From Leptodontidium sp. MPI-SDFR-AT-0119 (Eukaryota; Ascomycota; Leotiomycetes; Helotiales; Leptodontidiaceae): a stretch of 64,000 nt of DNA. The stretch is from contig JAHLEZ010000022.1 of assembly GCA_020726505.1 (NCBI GenBank), positions 682,001 through 746,000 on the forward strand, in the 5' to 3' direction. The position numbers were made by a program, and so were the translations under genes. Below are positions 45,733 through 57,049 of the stretch, piece by piece (the stretch's first letter is position 1; every line of letters starts with the position of its first letter). The notes below the pieces were generated by a model. That model was not told the origin of the DNA, ran no database searches, and saw only the letters and a program-made list of their open reading frames with translations.

Positions 45733-48024
45733 TCAAAATGGCTCCGTAAGTACATGTGTAGCACCAGCTAAAGAAAGCATAGTCCGACAATCTTCAACCA
45801 TCGCCGGAGCACCACAGAGATAGAAATCAGTCGTCGTTGCATCAAACTTCATGTCCTGGGCGACCTTTGTAACACGTCCGTGGAATACACCTTCAGCCGT
45901 CGGGTCTCGACTCACGCAAACTGTAGTGCGTGGTAAATGCTGAAGGATACCCAGGTTCGTAATGTCATCTTCCTTGCGAGAGCAGCCGAAGAGAAGCTCT
46001 GAAGCGTGAAGATTACCCGAAGATGCCAGACTTGCAAACATAGGCAGGAACGGTGCAATGCCAGTCCCTGTGGCAATAAAGACTCGACGTCGTGTCTCGT
46101 TATGATCATTCTGTAGTCGGAAGCTGCCAAACGGAAGCTCAATCTCTGTTTCCTCCCCTGGCTGGACATTCTCGGCAAATATTGAGCCATCGCCACCAGT
46201 TCGAGTGCTGACTAGTAGATCAAGTCTGCTTCCTTCAATGTTGGCGATAGAATAGTTTCTCCATTCGTACGGCGCAACACGCAGCATAGCGAATTGTCCT
46301 GGCGTAAACTTGAGACTTTCGAAGATTTCAAAAGTGAGTTGCCAGATGGATGGGGTCAAGGCTGTTTTTGAGTGAAGTACAGCACGCTTCTTCTCAGACG
46401 ACTGAACTTCCGTTTTCAGTGGAACTGACGATGTTGCTTGTGACTGACGAGCAGCTCTCATGATCTTCATAAAGCCCAGTGGACCAAGCACGCGACTCGC
46501 TGCAATGACCCCCCCATACATTCCACCAGAAACGCCAAGACTTGAAATATCAACTCCACTAAGGTAAAGCCCAGCGATCGGTGATGGTCTACCCAATGCT
46601 CTCGCAAGGTATCTTTTCGGAGACCCCTTAAGACCATAAATTGCACCACCAGGGTGAGAAACGAAGTCTTCTACCGTGAGAGGCGTGGAAAGCTCCGTGT
46701 ATTGGACTAATTCTTTAAGTCCAGGTGTTGCACTCTCAGCCAAGTCCAGAAGTCCATTCGCCATGCGTTGCTTGAGTTCGATATACTCATGTCCTCGATT
46801 TCCGTGGGTGGAGTTGCGCCATGCAGAGAAAACCTCAGCATTGACAATTCCAAGGACTTCAGCGGTGTGGAAGCGGTCGTCACCAGATTTTGCTGATGGG
46901 AAAGACATGTATGCGTATTGCGGCTTGCCATCCATGACCGCTGTGGTTTGCTCATCTATGTTATCATGCTCGAAATTCGTCTTGATCCAGTAGTTTTCGC
47001 CTTTGACTCCGATAGTCGAAACAGGTTTCGCCAGTCGAAGGTAAAGGACCACAGCGGACAATCCACCAGAAACCGACGATATCTCTTTGCGTATCTCGGC
47101 GGCAAGTTGAGAAAAGGGACCGTCTGTGGGCAGAAGTCGATTGTAAGTCACTTCAGCGCCAGCATCCGAGATGATGACCGGGGCGCGATACTCGATTTCC
47201 TTCGGCTCTGCTCCACGACCGTCGAGAACTTTCACGCCGACGGCACGATTTCCTTCAATTAGAATCTCCGTGACTTCCTGACACACTCTGATCGCGCCTC
47301 CATGAGCTTCTACACCCACTTCGAATGTTCGTGCGATCCGACTTGCTCCTTTATCGGGAAACCAGCCTCCTTTGAGATAGCTCCAGGCAACGATTGCGTG
47401 CTGAGCAAAAGCACTTTCCTCTGGAGGCAGCCCATAGTCTCCCCATTGAGAGGCGAGAAGAGCCTGGAGTTTGTGGGATCGGAAATGGTCACGGAGATAT
47501 TGTCCAGTTGTTTGTGTTGCCATTCTCGCACCCAGACGCTGCCATTGGCGGAGCAGAAGGTTCATTGGCCAAGGTAATATAGAATGTACTACTCGACTCA
47601 TGATGTGCCATTGAGCCGCGTTCTTCAAGTCTGCGAAGTACTGGCGGATGGCTGGAGCTTCGTCTGGGAAATATTCATTCAGTCTTTGCTGGTACAGTTG
47701 TGGGTCGGATGGTACGGCGAAGTCAAGTCCTGGGTATATGAACCGCTCGAAGTCATCTGGCATGCGGTTCCATTCAAGGGCTTTGTTGGACATGAAATCG
47801 AATAACGATCGGACTGATGATCCGGGTTCCATGCCGCCTAGGTAGTGGACTCCTACGTCCCAACTTGCACCATCTCGTCGGAAGACATGAGTCAAGCCGC
47901 CTCTTTCGGAATGTTTTTCGAGGACTAGGACTTTCATTCCTGCGACTTTTGCTAGGAGTGAAGCAGTTGTCATTCCACCGATACCTGATCCGATGACAAT
48001 GGCGTTCCACTTCTGAGTAGGCAT
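45733..48024 (-). CDS. fused FAD oxidoreductase (CrtI/RetSat-like) and ferredoxin-reductase-like domain
   Basis: An intronless frame of 763 residues from ATG 48024. The N-terminal about 535 residues form a phytoene-desaturase/retinol-saturase-type amine-oxidase fold: dinucleotide site GSGIGG at 12-17, VLEKHSERGG, GVHYLGG, and the C-terminal flavin block GLYLSGVDISSLGVSGGMYG. After a linker, residues from about 555 to 763 form an FNR module: FTPGQFAML, RNYSIAN (FAD-binding RxYS), IATGTGIAPFLPMF (nicotinamide site) and FYLCGAPAMVEDC. The fusion suggests a self-sufficient saturase/desaturase drawing electrons from NAD(P)H through its own reductase. Substrate unknown; a polyene, retinoid or other lipid is possible. 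Lack of introns in an intron-rich window is compatible with bacterial origin but is not proof. Confidence 0.85.
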   Translation of the reverse strand: MPTQKWNAIVIGSGIGGMTTASLLAKVAGMKVLVLEKHSERGGLTHVFRRDGASWDVGVHYLGGMEPGSSVRSLFDFMSNKALEWNRMPDDFERFIYPGLDFAVPSDPQLYQQRLNEYFPDEAPAIRQYFADLKNAAQWHIMSRVVHSILPWPMNLLLRQWQRLGARMATQTTGQYLRDHFRSHKLQALLASQWGDYGLPPEESAFAQHAIVAWSYLKGGWFPDKGASRIARTFEVGVEAHGGAIRVCQEVTEILIEGNRAVGVKVLDGRGAEPKEIEYRAPVIISDAGAEVTYNRLLPTDGPFSQLAAEIRKEISSVSGGLSAVVLYLRLAKPVSTIGVKGENYWIKTNFEHDNIDEQTTAVMDGKPQYAYMSFPSAKSGDDRFHTAEVLGIVNAEVFSAWRNSTHGNRGHEYIELKQRMANGLLDLAESATPGLKELVQYTELSTPLTVEDFVSHPGGAIYGLKGSPKRYLARALGRPSPIAGLYLSGVDISSLGVSGGMYGGVIAASRVLGPLGFMKIMRAARQSQATSSVPLKTEVQSSEKKRAVLHSKTALTPSIWQLTFEIFESLKFTPGQFAMLRVAPYEWRNYSIANIEGSRLDLLVSTRTGGDGSIFAENVQPGEETEIELPFGSFRLQNDHNETRRRVFIATGTGIAPFLPMFASLASSGNLHASELLFGCSRKEDDITNLGILQHLPRTTVCVSRDPTAEGVFHGRVTKVAQDMKFDATTTDFYLCGAPAMVEDCRTMLSLAGATHVLTEPF

Positions 48025-48602
48025 TGTTGATTGTGTTTGGTTCTGTGTGTGTAAGTGGCGAATTTTGAGACTTGCGGGTGAATTTGATACTCATACAAGG
48101 AAAATATTACGACGGGTAGCGGTTTCGGAGTAGGGCTCGGGAGTGAAAGTTACGTTTGAACACGACAGTGGAATTTACAGTTGCTCTGACCAAAAGAATT
48201 GGGGGTTTAATCTTATTCCAGGGGACTTGTATGACACAGCATTTGTGGAAGGATAATATGCATTCTCTTTGGAAGTCGTCTGATTTCTCAAGATATAGGC
48301 GACAGACATCACACTCGTTGGAGGACCCATGGAAGAAACAAATCATACGGCACAGAGCGAAAGTAGATTACTAAGAAGTCTGCGCAGTCGAGTGTTGAAA
48401 ATATTGGATGATTTCGAGACTCCCCTGGATGAAGAGAGCAGTCTCGTTGGCTGATGTTGCTGTTGTGCATCCTTGGCATTCTAGTGGCTTGTGTGGTGTG
48501 GGGTGACTGCCCCGATTTGGCCAGTCAGGAATTCCTGTCAGCCAATGACCGCCAATAAGCAACAAGGAAGCTACTTGTTGTCTGTTCATTGATAGATTGG
48601 AA
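48025..48602. other. intergenic region
   Basis: About 580 bp upstream of the fusion oxidoreductase and downstream of the membrane-protein gene, both minus. Presumably holds the promoter of the former. No motif recognised. Confidence 0.4.
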
Positions 48603-49421
48603 CTAACACGTGCTGGTGACAGTCAGATGGGGCCTAGACTTTTCTGTGCTCATAGTCTTCTCATCTGTAATCAGATCGTTCTGTGCATCTCCTAACAAAG
48701 CTTCTTCCCACCATTCCAGCTCAGGCCATGCCTCCCCAGATTTCTCCAAGTCTCTATTGTTGCAAATTTCTTCTATTTTCCTTGCAATACCTCCCATAGC
48801 CAGATACCAGTGGGTCCATTTGCCAATGAAGAACATTAAGCCAATAAATGACTTCGCGGCGACCCAGCTACAGTATTTGGGAAACCAATGCATCGTATCT
48901 TCCATGAAGGCAATATGGAGAGACAATACTGCACTTATATCTATTGCAAGTAGCCACAGCCACGAGATAACATGCCATGAGTATATAGATGGCGTTCCCC
49001 ATGACGACCTCGTCAAGTATTCCACAAATCGCACTCTATCGCGTTCGAGAGACTGTTCGGCATTTTGAATCGATGCTGGCGAATGAAACAAGCTATATCC
49101 TTTTACTCTTGACTTGAAGCTTGAATTTAGGTTGTCGACCCAAACCCTCAGAGATATGGAACCTTTCCAGTGGGTCATGTCGTAAAAGTGCGCGTAGGCA
49201 AAACCGATTAACATGGCGATGTCCTGTATGGCGAAAAGACCCGAGAATCATTGTATACCACTAGAAGTGCCGATAGAGGCCAAAGAGGTGCTGCCAATGT
49301 ATACCACTAAGAGGAATACGGAAGATAGCCAAAAGATGAACCATCCAGAGATGCTGATGAGAATTTTCAGTGCCTTGTTCCTCCGTTGGCCGGTCGGTAT
49401 GGTGTTTGCCCACAAATCCAT
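48603..49421 (-). CDS. small multi-pass membrane protein, unrecognised
   Basis: ATG 49421 (MDLWANTIPTGQRRNK) leads into a hydrophobic stretch (ISGWFIFWLSSVFLLVVYI), then an in-frame TGA at 49250-49248, then continuous coding from AIQDIAMLIGFAYAHFYD to 48603. Other hydrophobic segments are SWHVISWLWLLAIDISAVLS and WVAAKSFIGLMFFIGKWTHW. An in-frame acceptor (ATACAG) sits just before the ATG of the long part, so an intron could remove the stop; otherwise the gene starts at 49214 with 203 residues or is a pseudogene. No family recognised; the length and helices fit small fungal integral membrane proteins. Confidence 0.5.
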
Positions 49422-49635
49422 GGCTGTTAAGATACTCTCGCGTGAATTGCTTAAGATTTCAGGAATAGGTCAAAGTTTGTAGTTGTCACATTTGCGTTTT
49501 TAAATGCGGTCGTTTTATGGGCTGCTAGCCCAACGGATATGGTTTGTGACATCACTCAAAATTTCGGTTCCTCCAATAGACTGCGAACACTTTTCGAGCT
49601 TGGAAAGACCATAATTTCCTGGCTGCGATGAACAA

Positions 49636-51163
49636 TCAGCCAATACAAATGATCGCTCCCTTGTTCTTCATAACCATCTCCAACTCATACGGCCCATACT
49701 CGTACCCGCTCGGATCCTCCCAAAGCCAGTTCAAAAGGCGTAACACCTGGGACAGCGATTGCATCTCGTATTGCGAGTTTGAGAGCATTCTGCGAAGATA
49801 TTTGCGGTGCTCTAAGTTCGCCAGACATGACCTTATGATGGTCAATGGCCAGAGGAGAGTAGTCGTGATGGCTGGTTCGCGGGTCCGTCCATGAGAATCC
49901 AGTGTGAGCCAAGTTTCCATTTGTGCAAACAGGGGAATAGCTTGGACAATCACAGCGCCCACCCATGATCTCAGCAGAGGCTCTGTAACCCTAGGACTGT
50001 AGAAAGTCGTATGTAGAAATGTCAAGAGCGCTCTCTTGTAGATTTCTGCAGCCAGGAGCAACTCACCGGGATATGGAACCCCGTTTCGATGAGAGGGTTT
50101 CCAAGTCTGGATCTTTCCTTCCAAGGCAAACTATAGATATGAATTTCGAGAAGCTGGAAAGACGCCGAGTTTATCCTGATGGCATTCGACGCCAAGCTGA
50201 CAGATGTGGGAGATCATGTCAAATAATTCATGTGCACAGCCAAACATGACACCAAAACTATTTGACCCCCTCGAGAGAATTAAGCGAGAACATGAATGGG
50301 TCGAAGGTGATCAGCCGGGTTAGTGACTTTAGATTCAGAGTGATGTTTCCAACTAAAGCCAGATAGGCATATGCCTCGAGTAGATATCCACGTAGTTCTC
50401 CATCACTCTGTTGTACGATTTGCTTCGAAAGTGAGTGGGCGACGTGGCGGCTGGCTCGAAGGTGGTGGAAAGTAGCTCCATTGAAATCCCCGGAAATTAT
50501 CTAAAAGTCTGGTCAGAACTATAAAAGCACTCAAGCGAATAAATAATTTACCTCCACGTGAGACAGTAGTAAGGTGGTGACAAGTAGCCTTGCCGTATCT
50601 GCCTGATCTGTGATGACTCCCTGAGTAAGAGCATGCCTGAGCCCCCTCACGGATAGCCAGTAGTGGGTCCAAGCTGTGAACTTTAAATTCTCATTGCTGC
50701 GTCCATTGATCATACGTACTCCACTCACTGCCAAAGCACTGTGCATAACGAGGTTATCACCTAGGGGCAAGATGCAGCCAACGAAAGGATTATTCATTCC
50801 AGTGATTCCCCCTAGCTTCCTAGCAGTTTTCCCACGGTAGTGCTCAAACAGTAAACGAGAGACAGGTTTCGCCAACAATAGCGTTCCTGGGGCTCTGTAG
50901 ACCCTGGCTGACCTTGGGCTGGGATATATGCTACGCAGAGTTATTTGTTATTGCTTGGACTGCGTAACTTCTGTCTCGGGCTCATCGGCATCACTAGCAC
51001 TGGCAAAAGAGCAGATAAGACCATTCCTGAGATACCCAACACTTTGAGGTTTAAGTTCGTCGCACTTCTTGCGTCTTATTCTGCAACAAAGACACCCGGT
51101 TCTAGTCCCTGCACCTGTCCGGCGACGTCTTCGAGATGCTGGATCGGCTGGTAGAGCTGCCAT
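49636..51163 (-). pseudogene. decayed Zn2Cys6 transcription factor
   Basis: The start MAALPADPASRRRRRTGAGT leads to TGCLCCRIRRKKCDE, the first half of a Zn2Cys6 cluster. The second half reads LKPQSVGYLRNGLIC, so two of the six zinc-binding Cys are Ser and Tyr. The fungal-specific middle domain follows (APGTLLLAKPVSRLLFEHY, DNLVMHSALAVSGV, LLVTTLLLSHVEV), then an intron near 50550, ISGDFNGATFHHL, FDPFMFSLNSLEGVK, a TAG, a one-base shift in a T run, and FGVMFGCAHELFDMI. The C-terminus (AAEIYKRALLTFLHT to YGPYELEMVMKNKG) ends at 49636. Lost ligands, a stop and a frameshift indicate decay. A regulator of neighbouring genes once, perhaps; not testable from sequence. Confidence 0.75.
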
Positions 51164-52335
51164 TTTCTGTCTCGCCGGGGATTCTTCAGATTTACAGCTA
51201 TCGTTGTTGACACAAGGGCCATGAGATATGGGTGACTGATTGTAGGCACAAGCGTAGTCAGGCTTTTACAACGCGATACTGCGCTAGCACCATATACACG
51301 CGCTTACGGCCGTGGGCAGAGGCCAAGAATGGTGGTGCTTACTCAGTTTTGTCAAAAGGTATAGTTTCTTACCAGCCAAGCAATTCCATGACTTTGTATT
51401 TTCAACCCGTCGTGACTTAGTATACAATGCGATGAGAGTTTGACATGCCTATCTACATCTTCTCTTGAGGCAATTTGTCAACCGAAACTCGCTTCTCGAC
51501 TCGCTTATGAAATGGGGAAGGCAAATGAGAGTGTGGCAAACAAAATCTCGAAGCTTTCCTAAATCCATTCCAAAATCGTGGATTTCTGTGGAATTTTTTG
51601 TTGCTCATAATCCTAGGAACTATTTGGAGGGCCCTTGTACAGTATGCTGGAGAGTCCGAAAAGATATGTTTAAGATCGAGCGGCTGTTGGCTTCCGTAGC
51701 TTGATCTACTGATTACTGAGGGGGAAATGCCATTCGAAACAGTTTCCCTTAAGACTGCCTCGTAGTAACAATCAAATTGTGTCATTTTGCAAACCATGTA
51801 GCGGATTTTGACGTTGAGATGGACCATAGTACCGCTTTTGAGCCGAGGTGTTGTTCCTCAAGACCAAAGCAAGGCGGTCCGTGGCCGTCTCCACTACTGG
51901 TCCAAAAGACCAAACCTGACAAGGACTTAGTACTAATTACTTGGCACACGGTGTGTCAATTCCGGGTACATATCTTTGATCAGAGGCGGGAGAAAGACTA
52001 ACCCGAAATGCAAAACACTTCTCAACCCCTTCCTTCTCTTTTGATATGCCCTTCAGATTGCAGTCGTTCCTCCCTTTAGAATTATTTAGCATTTCGGCAT
52101 TTCAATTCTTGCTTGAAGTCCCTTGGTTGATACAGGATATAGAAACTGATCTTGGTGGTGCCTGCTGGTGCTACTTTGTACCCCACACGGCATGTTTGTG
52201 GGGAACCCTGGGTCGCAACTTCCAGGTCCGCTTTTGAAGTCCCGGAAACGAATCTCAAACATGCTGCGCAAAGTAATATCTTGATATTCTGACTTGACAA
52301 GTGATTGCACTTGTTGGCGGGGGAAGTTGAACACC
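51164..52335. promoter_or_regulatory. divergent intergenic region upstream of acyl-CoA synthetase
   Basis: About 1.2 kb between the start of the decayed regulator and the acyl-CoA synthetase start. No gene recognised; the frames at 51453-51827 and 52082-52351 (minus) have no motif. Confidence 0.35.
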
Positions 52336-54265
52336 ATGGCACACTACACAAGATCTAAGCTGGAGAAACCAAAAGACTTCAACTTTGCCCGAGATGTGGT
52401 CGACTACTGGGCGACCAAGAAACCAGAATCAATGGCAATGTACTGGGTGTCTCAAGATTTCTCCGAGGCGCGAATGCTGAAATACAGTCATTTCCAACAA
52501 GAATCACATCGAATTGCTGTCCTGCTGCAAAAGCTCGGTTTGTCAGCAGGGGAGAGGGTGGTGATGATTCTTCCCCGGACACCAGCCTGGTATGTATTTT
52601 ATTTCAAATATGTGTCGGTTTCATTTCGAGTTTGTTGACAATTCCAGGTGGGAGATAGTACTCGCCTCGATTCGCAGCGGAATCGTAATCTGTCCAGCCA
52701 CGATGTTACTGGTGGCGAAGGATATCGAATTCCGCTGTAATCAAACAGGGGCGACTGCTTTCTTCGGCGATAAGGTGAGCGTGGAGAAATTAATGAAAGT
52801 GAAAGCAAATTGTCCGGCTGTGAAGCTCATCGTTCAGGTTGATGACACGGTGAAGGTTAGCGATTCTGCTGTCGTCAACTACTACCAGCGTCTCCAATCA
52901 GTCCAACATACAGTAGCATTCCAGAGCCCTCGACTTGCGACGAGCGATCCATGTCTGATATATTTCACATCTGGGACTTCGGGTCCCCCAAAGATGGTGC
53001 AACATAACCAGATTTCTTACCCTCTAGGTAAATGCCGATACAGCTGACCACAAAAGCCGCTACTGATATTCAAAATAGCACATACTCTAACCGGCAAGCA
53101 CTGGCTGCAACTCAGCCCAGGGAAAGTATACTGGAACTTATCTGAACAAGGCAAGTCGCATGCTTTCCTCACACAGGCCCATGTTGAAAAATTCTTCAGG
53201 CTGGGCCAAAGCAGCATGGTCCTTCTTCGGGACCTGGAACTGCGGCGCAACGCTCTTCGTGCACGACGACCGCGGTGCATTTGACCCTCTACGGCTCTTG
53301 AACATCCTGCACAACTACCCCATTACAACGCTCTGTGCACCACCAACAGCGTACCGACAGCTAGTCCTCCAGAAAAGCAGGAAGTATCTGAAAGAAAATC
53401 CACCGAAGGCACTATCACACTGCACTGGTGCTGGAGAGCCTCTGAACGCCGGAGTCATTGATGAATGGCAGAAGATGACTGGCCTGGAGATTTTCGATGG
53501 GTACGGACAGACGGAAACGGTGCTGACGTGTGGGAATTTCGCTGGCACGGCGATTAGGCCTGGATCCATGGGGAAACCGACCCCTGGGGTTCCATTGAGG
53601 ATTATCTCGTCAGAGGGGAAGGTGTGTGAGCCAGATAGTGAAGGAGACCTTGCGATTCTGGTCAATGGGAATTCGAGTAGTGATGCTGGCGACTTCTTCG
53701 GCCTGTTCGATGGGTATATTCGACCTGACGGCAGTTTGGATAAGAAAATCAAGGAACTGGGCGGAAGGGAGTGGTACCTTACGGGCGACAGGGCGACGAG
53801 AGATAAGGATGGATATTATTGGTTTGTCGGAAGGGCAGATGATGTGATTAACTCCGCTGGGTACAGAATTGGTAGGTTAATTGTCTCTCAAATCATGGGA
53901 GCGGGTTTTCAGAGGACTTTAGGGCTGATCAATCGAAATCTCCAGGACCTTTCGAAGTCGAGTCGACCCTCAAACTCCACCCTGGAGTCGCCGAATCGGC
54001 GGTGGTATCCTCCCCCGACGAATCTCGCGGCGAAGTAGTGAAAGCATTCGTCGTTCTCACCTCCGAGTACAAGGACTGCAAAGACGACAATGCCATCGTG
54101 AAGGAGTTGCAGGATTTCTGCAAGGACAATGCCGCACCGTACAAGTATCCACGGAAGATCCAGCTTGTGGATCCAGACTTTTTGCCCAAGACGATCAGTG
54201 GGAAGATCAAGAGGAACGAATTGAAGGCTGCGGAGTGGAATAATGGGAAAGAATCGAAGCTGTAG
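52336..54265 (+). CDS. acyl-CoA synthetase (ANL superfamily, medium-chain/acetyl-CoA-synthetase-like)
   Basis: ATG 52336 opens [20 protein letters not shown]. Four introns (52590-52647, 53028-53078, 53151-53199 with a GC donor, 53872-53945) give about 565 residues. ANL core motifs are in order: A3 [11 protein letters not shown] (ATP loop), A5 DGYGQTET, A7 [14 protein letters not shown] with the ribose-binding Asp, A8 hinge [19 protein letters not shown], and A10 [10 protein letters not shown] with the catalytic Lys. The enzyme should activate a carboxylic acid to its adenylate and then its CoA thioester. The layout resembles ACSM-type medium-chain ligases; the actual acid is not predictable. 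No peroxisomal PTS1 is convincing at the end (…ESKL), although the last residues come close to the SKL consensus. Confidence 0.9.
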
Positions 54266-54587
54266 ACTTTTCTCAGTAGTGTTAATGATAGAGGCTCTCG
54301 AGCAAGCTTGAAGGCGAGTGTTAAAAAGGATGCTAGGGAGTTGATCTTCGAGATTTTGATCTTAGGTGAGGTCAATTCCATTTCCTACAAGGACTCGGAC
54401 AAAATTGGCCCCGTTAAGTGGAACTCAAACTGGGCTGGAGGAGAAAATACGCTGTGTATCGGCTGCATTTTGTAACATAAATATTGCCAAACCTGAAATA
54501 TTGTCCAATGCGCAAAAGTATTGACACTCGTTTCCCAAAGATTGTAATGATATGCCACAACCATAAGTGGTATTAACCAGGGGGTAT

Positions 54588-56147
54588 TCACAAAGCGATA
54601 CCACCCTCCTTTCGACTGAATAGCTCCTATTCGAGGTTAGCAAAGCGAAATACACCTCATCGCCCAGATCGCTTACCCGAACCCTCATTCCAATATCCGT
54701 TGTAAACCAAGCCCAAGCTCCCAACATAGTAACCAACACCCCCGCGAAAATGACAAGCACAATAACCATGACAACGGAAGTCTTTGACCTCCCTTGCCTC
54801 GCTCCACCCGGATTATTCGGCACAGGTCCAACGACACCTTTCCCGTCACACCAGAAGGCAAAGCTGCCCGTATCCTTGAAACTCAAACATTTCTCAAGAT
54901 TACCCCTCTCCTTGTTGACTTCCATAAACGAGGCCGGGCTGCCAGCGCATCCCTTCCGTTCATATTTAGCGAGGAGAGCAGACGTTCCATTAGCACATAC
55001 TCCGGTAGAGAAGATCTTCATCATGTCCGTCTTGAGATCAACACAGGTGTCCGTCTTCGGGTGGTCGAAGAATGGTGCACGACCGGTACAAGCACTCTCG
55101 CTGACACTTCCCCTCTCTGGTTTGGGTACCTCTGGTTCTTTTGGGGCATTTGGATCGGGTTTCTTGACGTCGCCGAATCCGTCGCACCAGAAGGACATGC
55201 TGGAGACTTTTTCTGCGGCGCCTATGGTGCCTGTGGATAGACATTTCATGATGTCGGAGTCCTTGATGTCGATTAAACCATAAGCTGACGAGATCTCTGC
55301 ATTTGGAGTCTTCAAAACGTGCCCATTTCGCACGAGTTCCATTGGAGCATACCGCAGGTGTCTTGAATTGGATCCCGAAGCCGTGGATCGTGAGGCAACG
55401 GTCGACGGGGACTGTCATGGGTTTGTTCCCTCCAACACGCTGACCGTTGCACGCGGGGAAAAGATGCGTGTACACGAGTCCGTCTGTTGGTTCTTCCAAA
55501 GCTACGGGCTCATCTTGAGACTCCTCGTCTGCAAAGCTTCCAAAATATGGTAATGGCTTTGGAGCGGGTGGTGGAGCGGCGATTTGATGTCGTGTCTCCA
55601 TGCTTTCGGTTGCGCTCATTCGGTCTTCCATGCGCTCTGTTCCATCATCGCAACGAAATATCAAAGACCATTCCTTCGGTGAGTAGCCACCCCAGAGACA
55701 ATACTCTGGTATACCGTTGCTGTTGAAATCGCTTCGGTATTTTATCTCTCCTCCACAACCTTGTTGATGGTAATAAGCCATCGTCGACTTTTTTCCGTCT
55801 GTACATATTGGGGCTTCGGTTATGAGCATATTATGGCTGAGGTAGTAGTCTCCGGACAAGCACACATCGGTTTCGAGGGATATAGTATTGAAGGCGCTTT
55901 CACGGCATCCAAAGCTGAGGTTCGGGCGGAAACTGGTGAGGGACGCTGGGAATAACTTGATTGTTGCATTGCGAGGAGCACCGAGGATGACGCCCGAATC
56001 AAGGCCCTCCGGTGGAGAGCTAGGACGATCGTGAAGAGGACGATTTTCGGGGATGGAGGGGGAGTTACTGAGGGGGCTTTGCTGTGCTGAGACGGCAAGG
56101 CTGAGGGCCAACGCCAGGGTAGAGGTTTGAGGGAGTGATGGGAACAT
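54588..56147 (-). CDS. secreted Cys-rich repeat protein with C-terminal membrane anchor; apparent frameshift
   Basis: ATG 56147 begins a signal peptide (MFPSLPQTSTLALALSLAVS, cleavage near SAQQ). The ectodomain has three related units, each with C(T/S/A)(D/N)G … C … C(L) … F-x-CD(D)G: ICTDGKKSTMAYYHQQGC to FRCDDG, VCSNGTRAKWARFEDSKC to FWCDG, and VCANGTSALLAKYERKGC to FWCDG. A single helix (SVVMVIVLVIFAGVLVTMLG) follows, and after an intron a short tail ends REL…GGIAL at 54588. Inside the second unit, near 55297-55303, the reading must shift by one base (DSKC to SSAYGLIDIKDSD); no intron fits. It is either a sequencing error or a young pseudogene. Product would be a cell-surface or wall-associated protein. 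Family not named. Confidence 0.7.
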
Positions 56148-56990
56148 TGTGCTAGTGTGAAGTAATGCAACGAACGAGTGATCAATGCTTATCCAGAAAC
56201 CAAAACTGGGTAGGAAACAAGTAGAGAGGAGAGAGTCATTAATTATATCAAGATCATACGTGATGGTCGTTGAGGTTCGTTGTCGCCGCCACGCTTGCTG
56301 CGCCGCATAGAAGCCTGGATGTGACCGGCCGGGGCGAGGGGTGTTTTCTCAAGAACCTGAATATCTAGCAAATTGCCAGGCTTTAATCATGACTTAATAA
56401 ATAGTTTTGCTGTCTCCTTCAAGAGAACTTTTCGTCAGTAAAGGATCCGGTTGACTCGATCCTGAAGAGTTAGAAATAAGATAGTTGGATTTTCTTCAAG
56501 ACTGACAAACCTGGCTCTCGTTACGGTTCTAAAAATAGATATCACAATTGATTGAACGTGAAGTTGACGAGAGTTCCCAGAGCAACGGACTTGACAGAAG
56601 AGAGTTGTTGTACTCGTCATGCTATATTCAGCCCATGAGTTTGGACTTGACGATGTATATTTCCATAGCAAGTATCATGCCTTCAGTCGTACTCGATACA
56701 TGAACCTCATGTGGGGGTATCCCACCCACCCACATCGCAGCTAGATCTCAGCCAACTGGATCTTCTTAAGTAAACTATATAGGACTCCTTCCATAGACGA
56801 CTTTTTATACTATCGTGCGTACGTGGTAATATCTGAAGAATTTACTGAACCCCGGGCACCCCCAGGTTATGGTCCCTCGTCAAGTTAAGAGGTCCAATCG
56901 TTATTCGCTAAGCGCTTTGTCCCTCGAAATAGCGAAGAACCCACCCCCCCTGACGCAGGAGAGGAGTTTCGATTCACTCGAGGCGTGTTT
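56148..56990. other. intergenic region next to the Helitron
   Basis: About 0.85 kb, including the promoter of the secreted protein gene. No gene recognised. The composition changes sharply at about 57000, where the transposon begins. Confidence 0.4.
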
Positions 56991-57049
56991 GCTGTTCCTT
57001 GGCCATCGTTGGTTTCCGGGACTTAACAGTTTAACTGCAGCCTTCTAAG

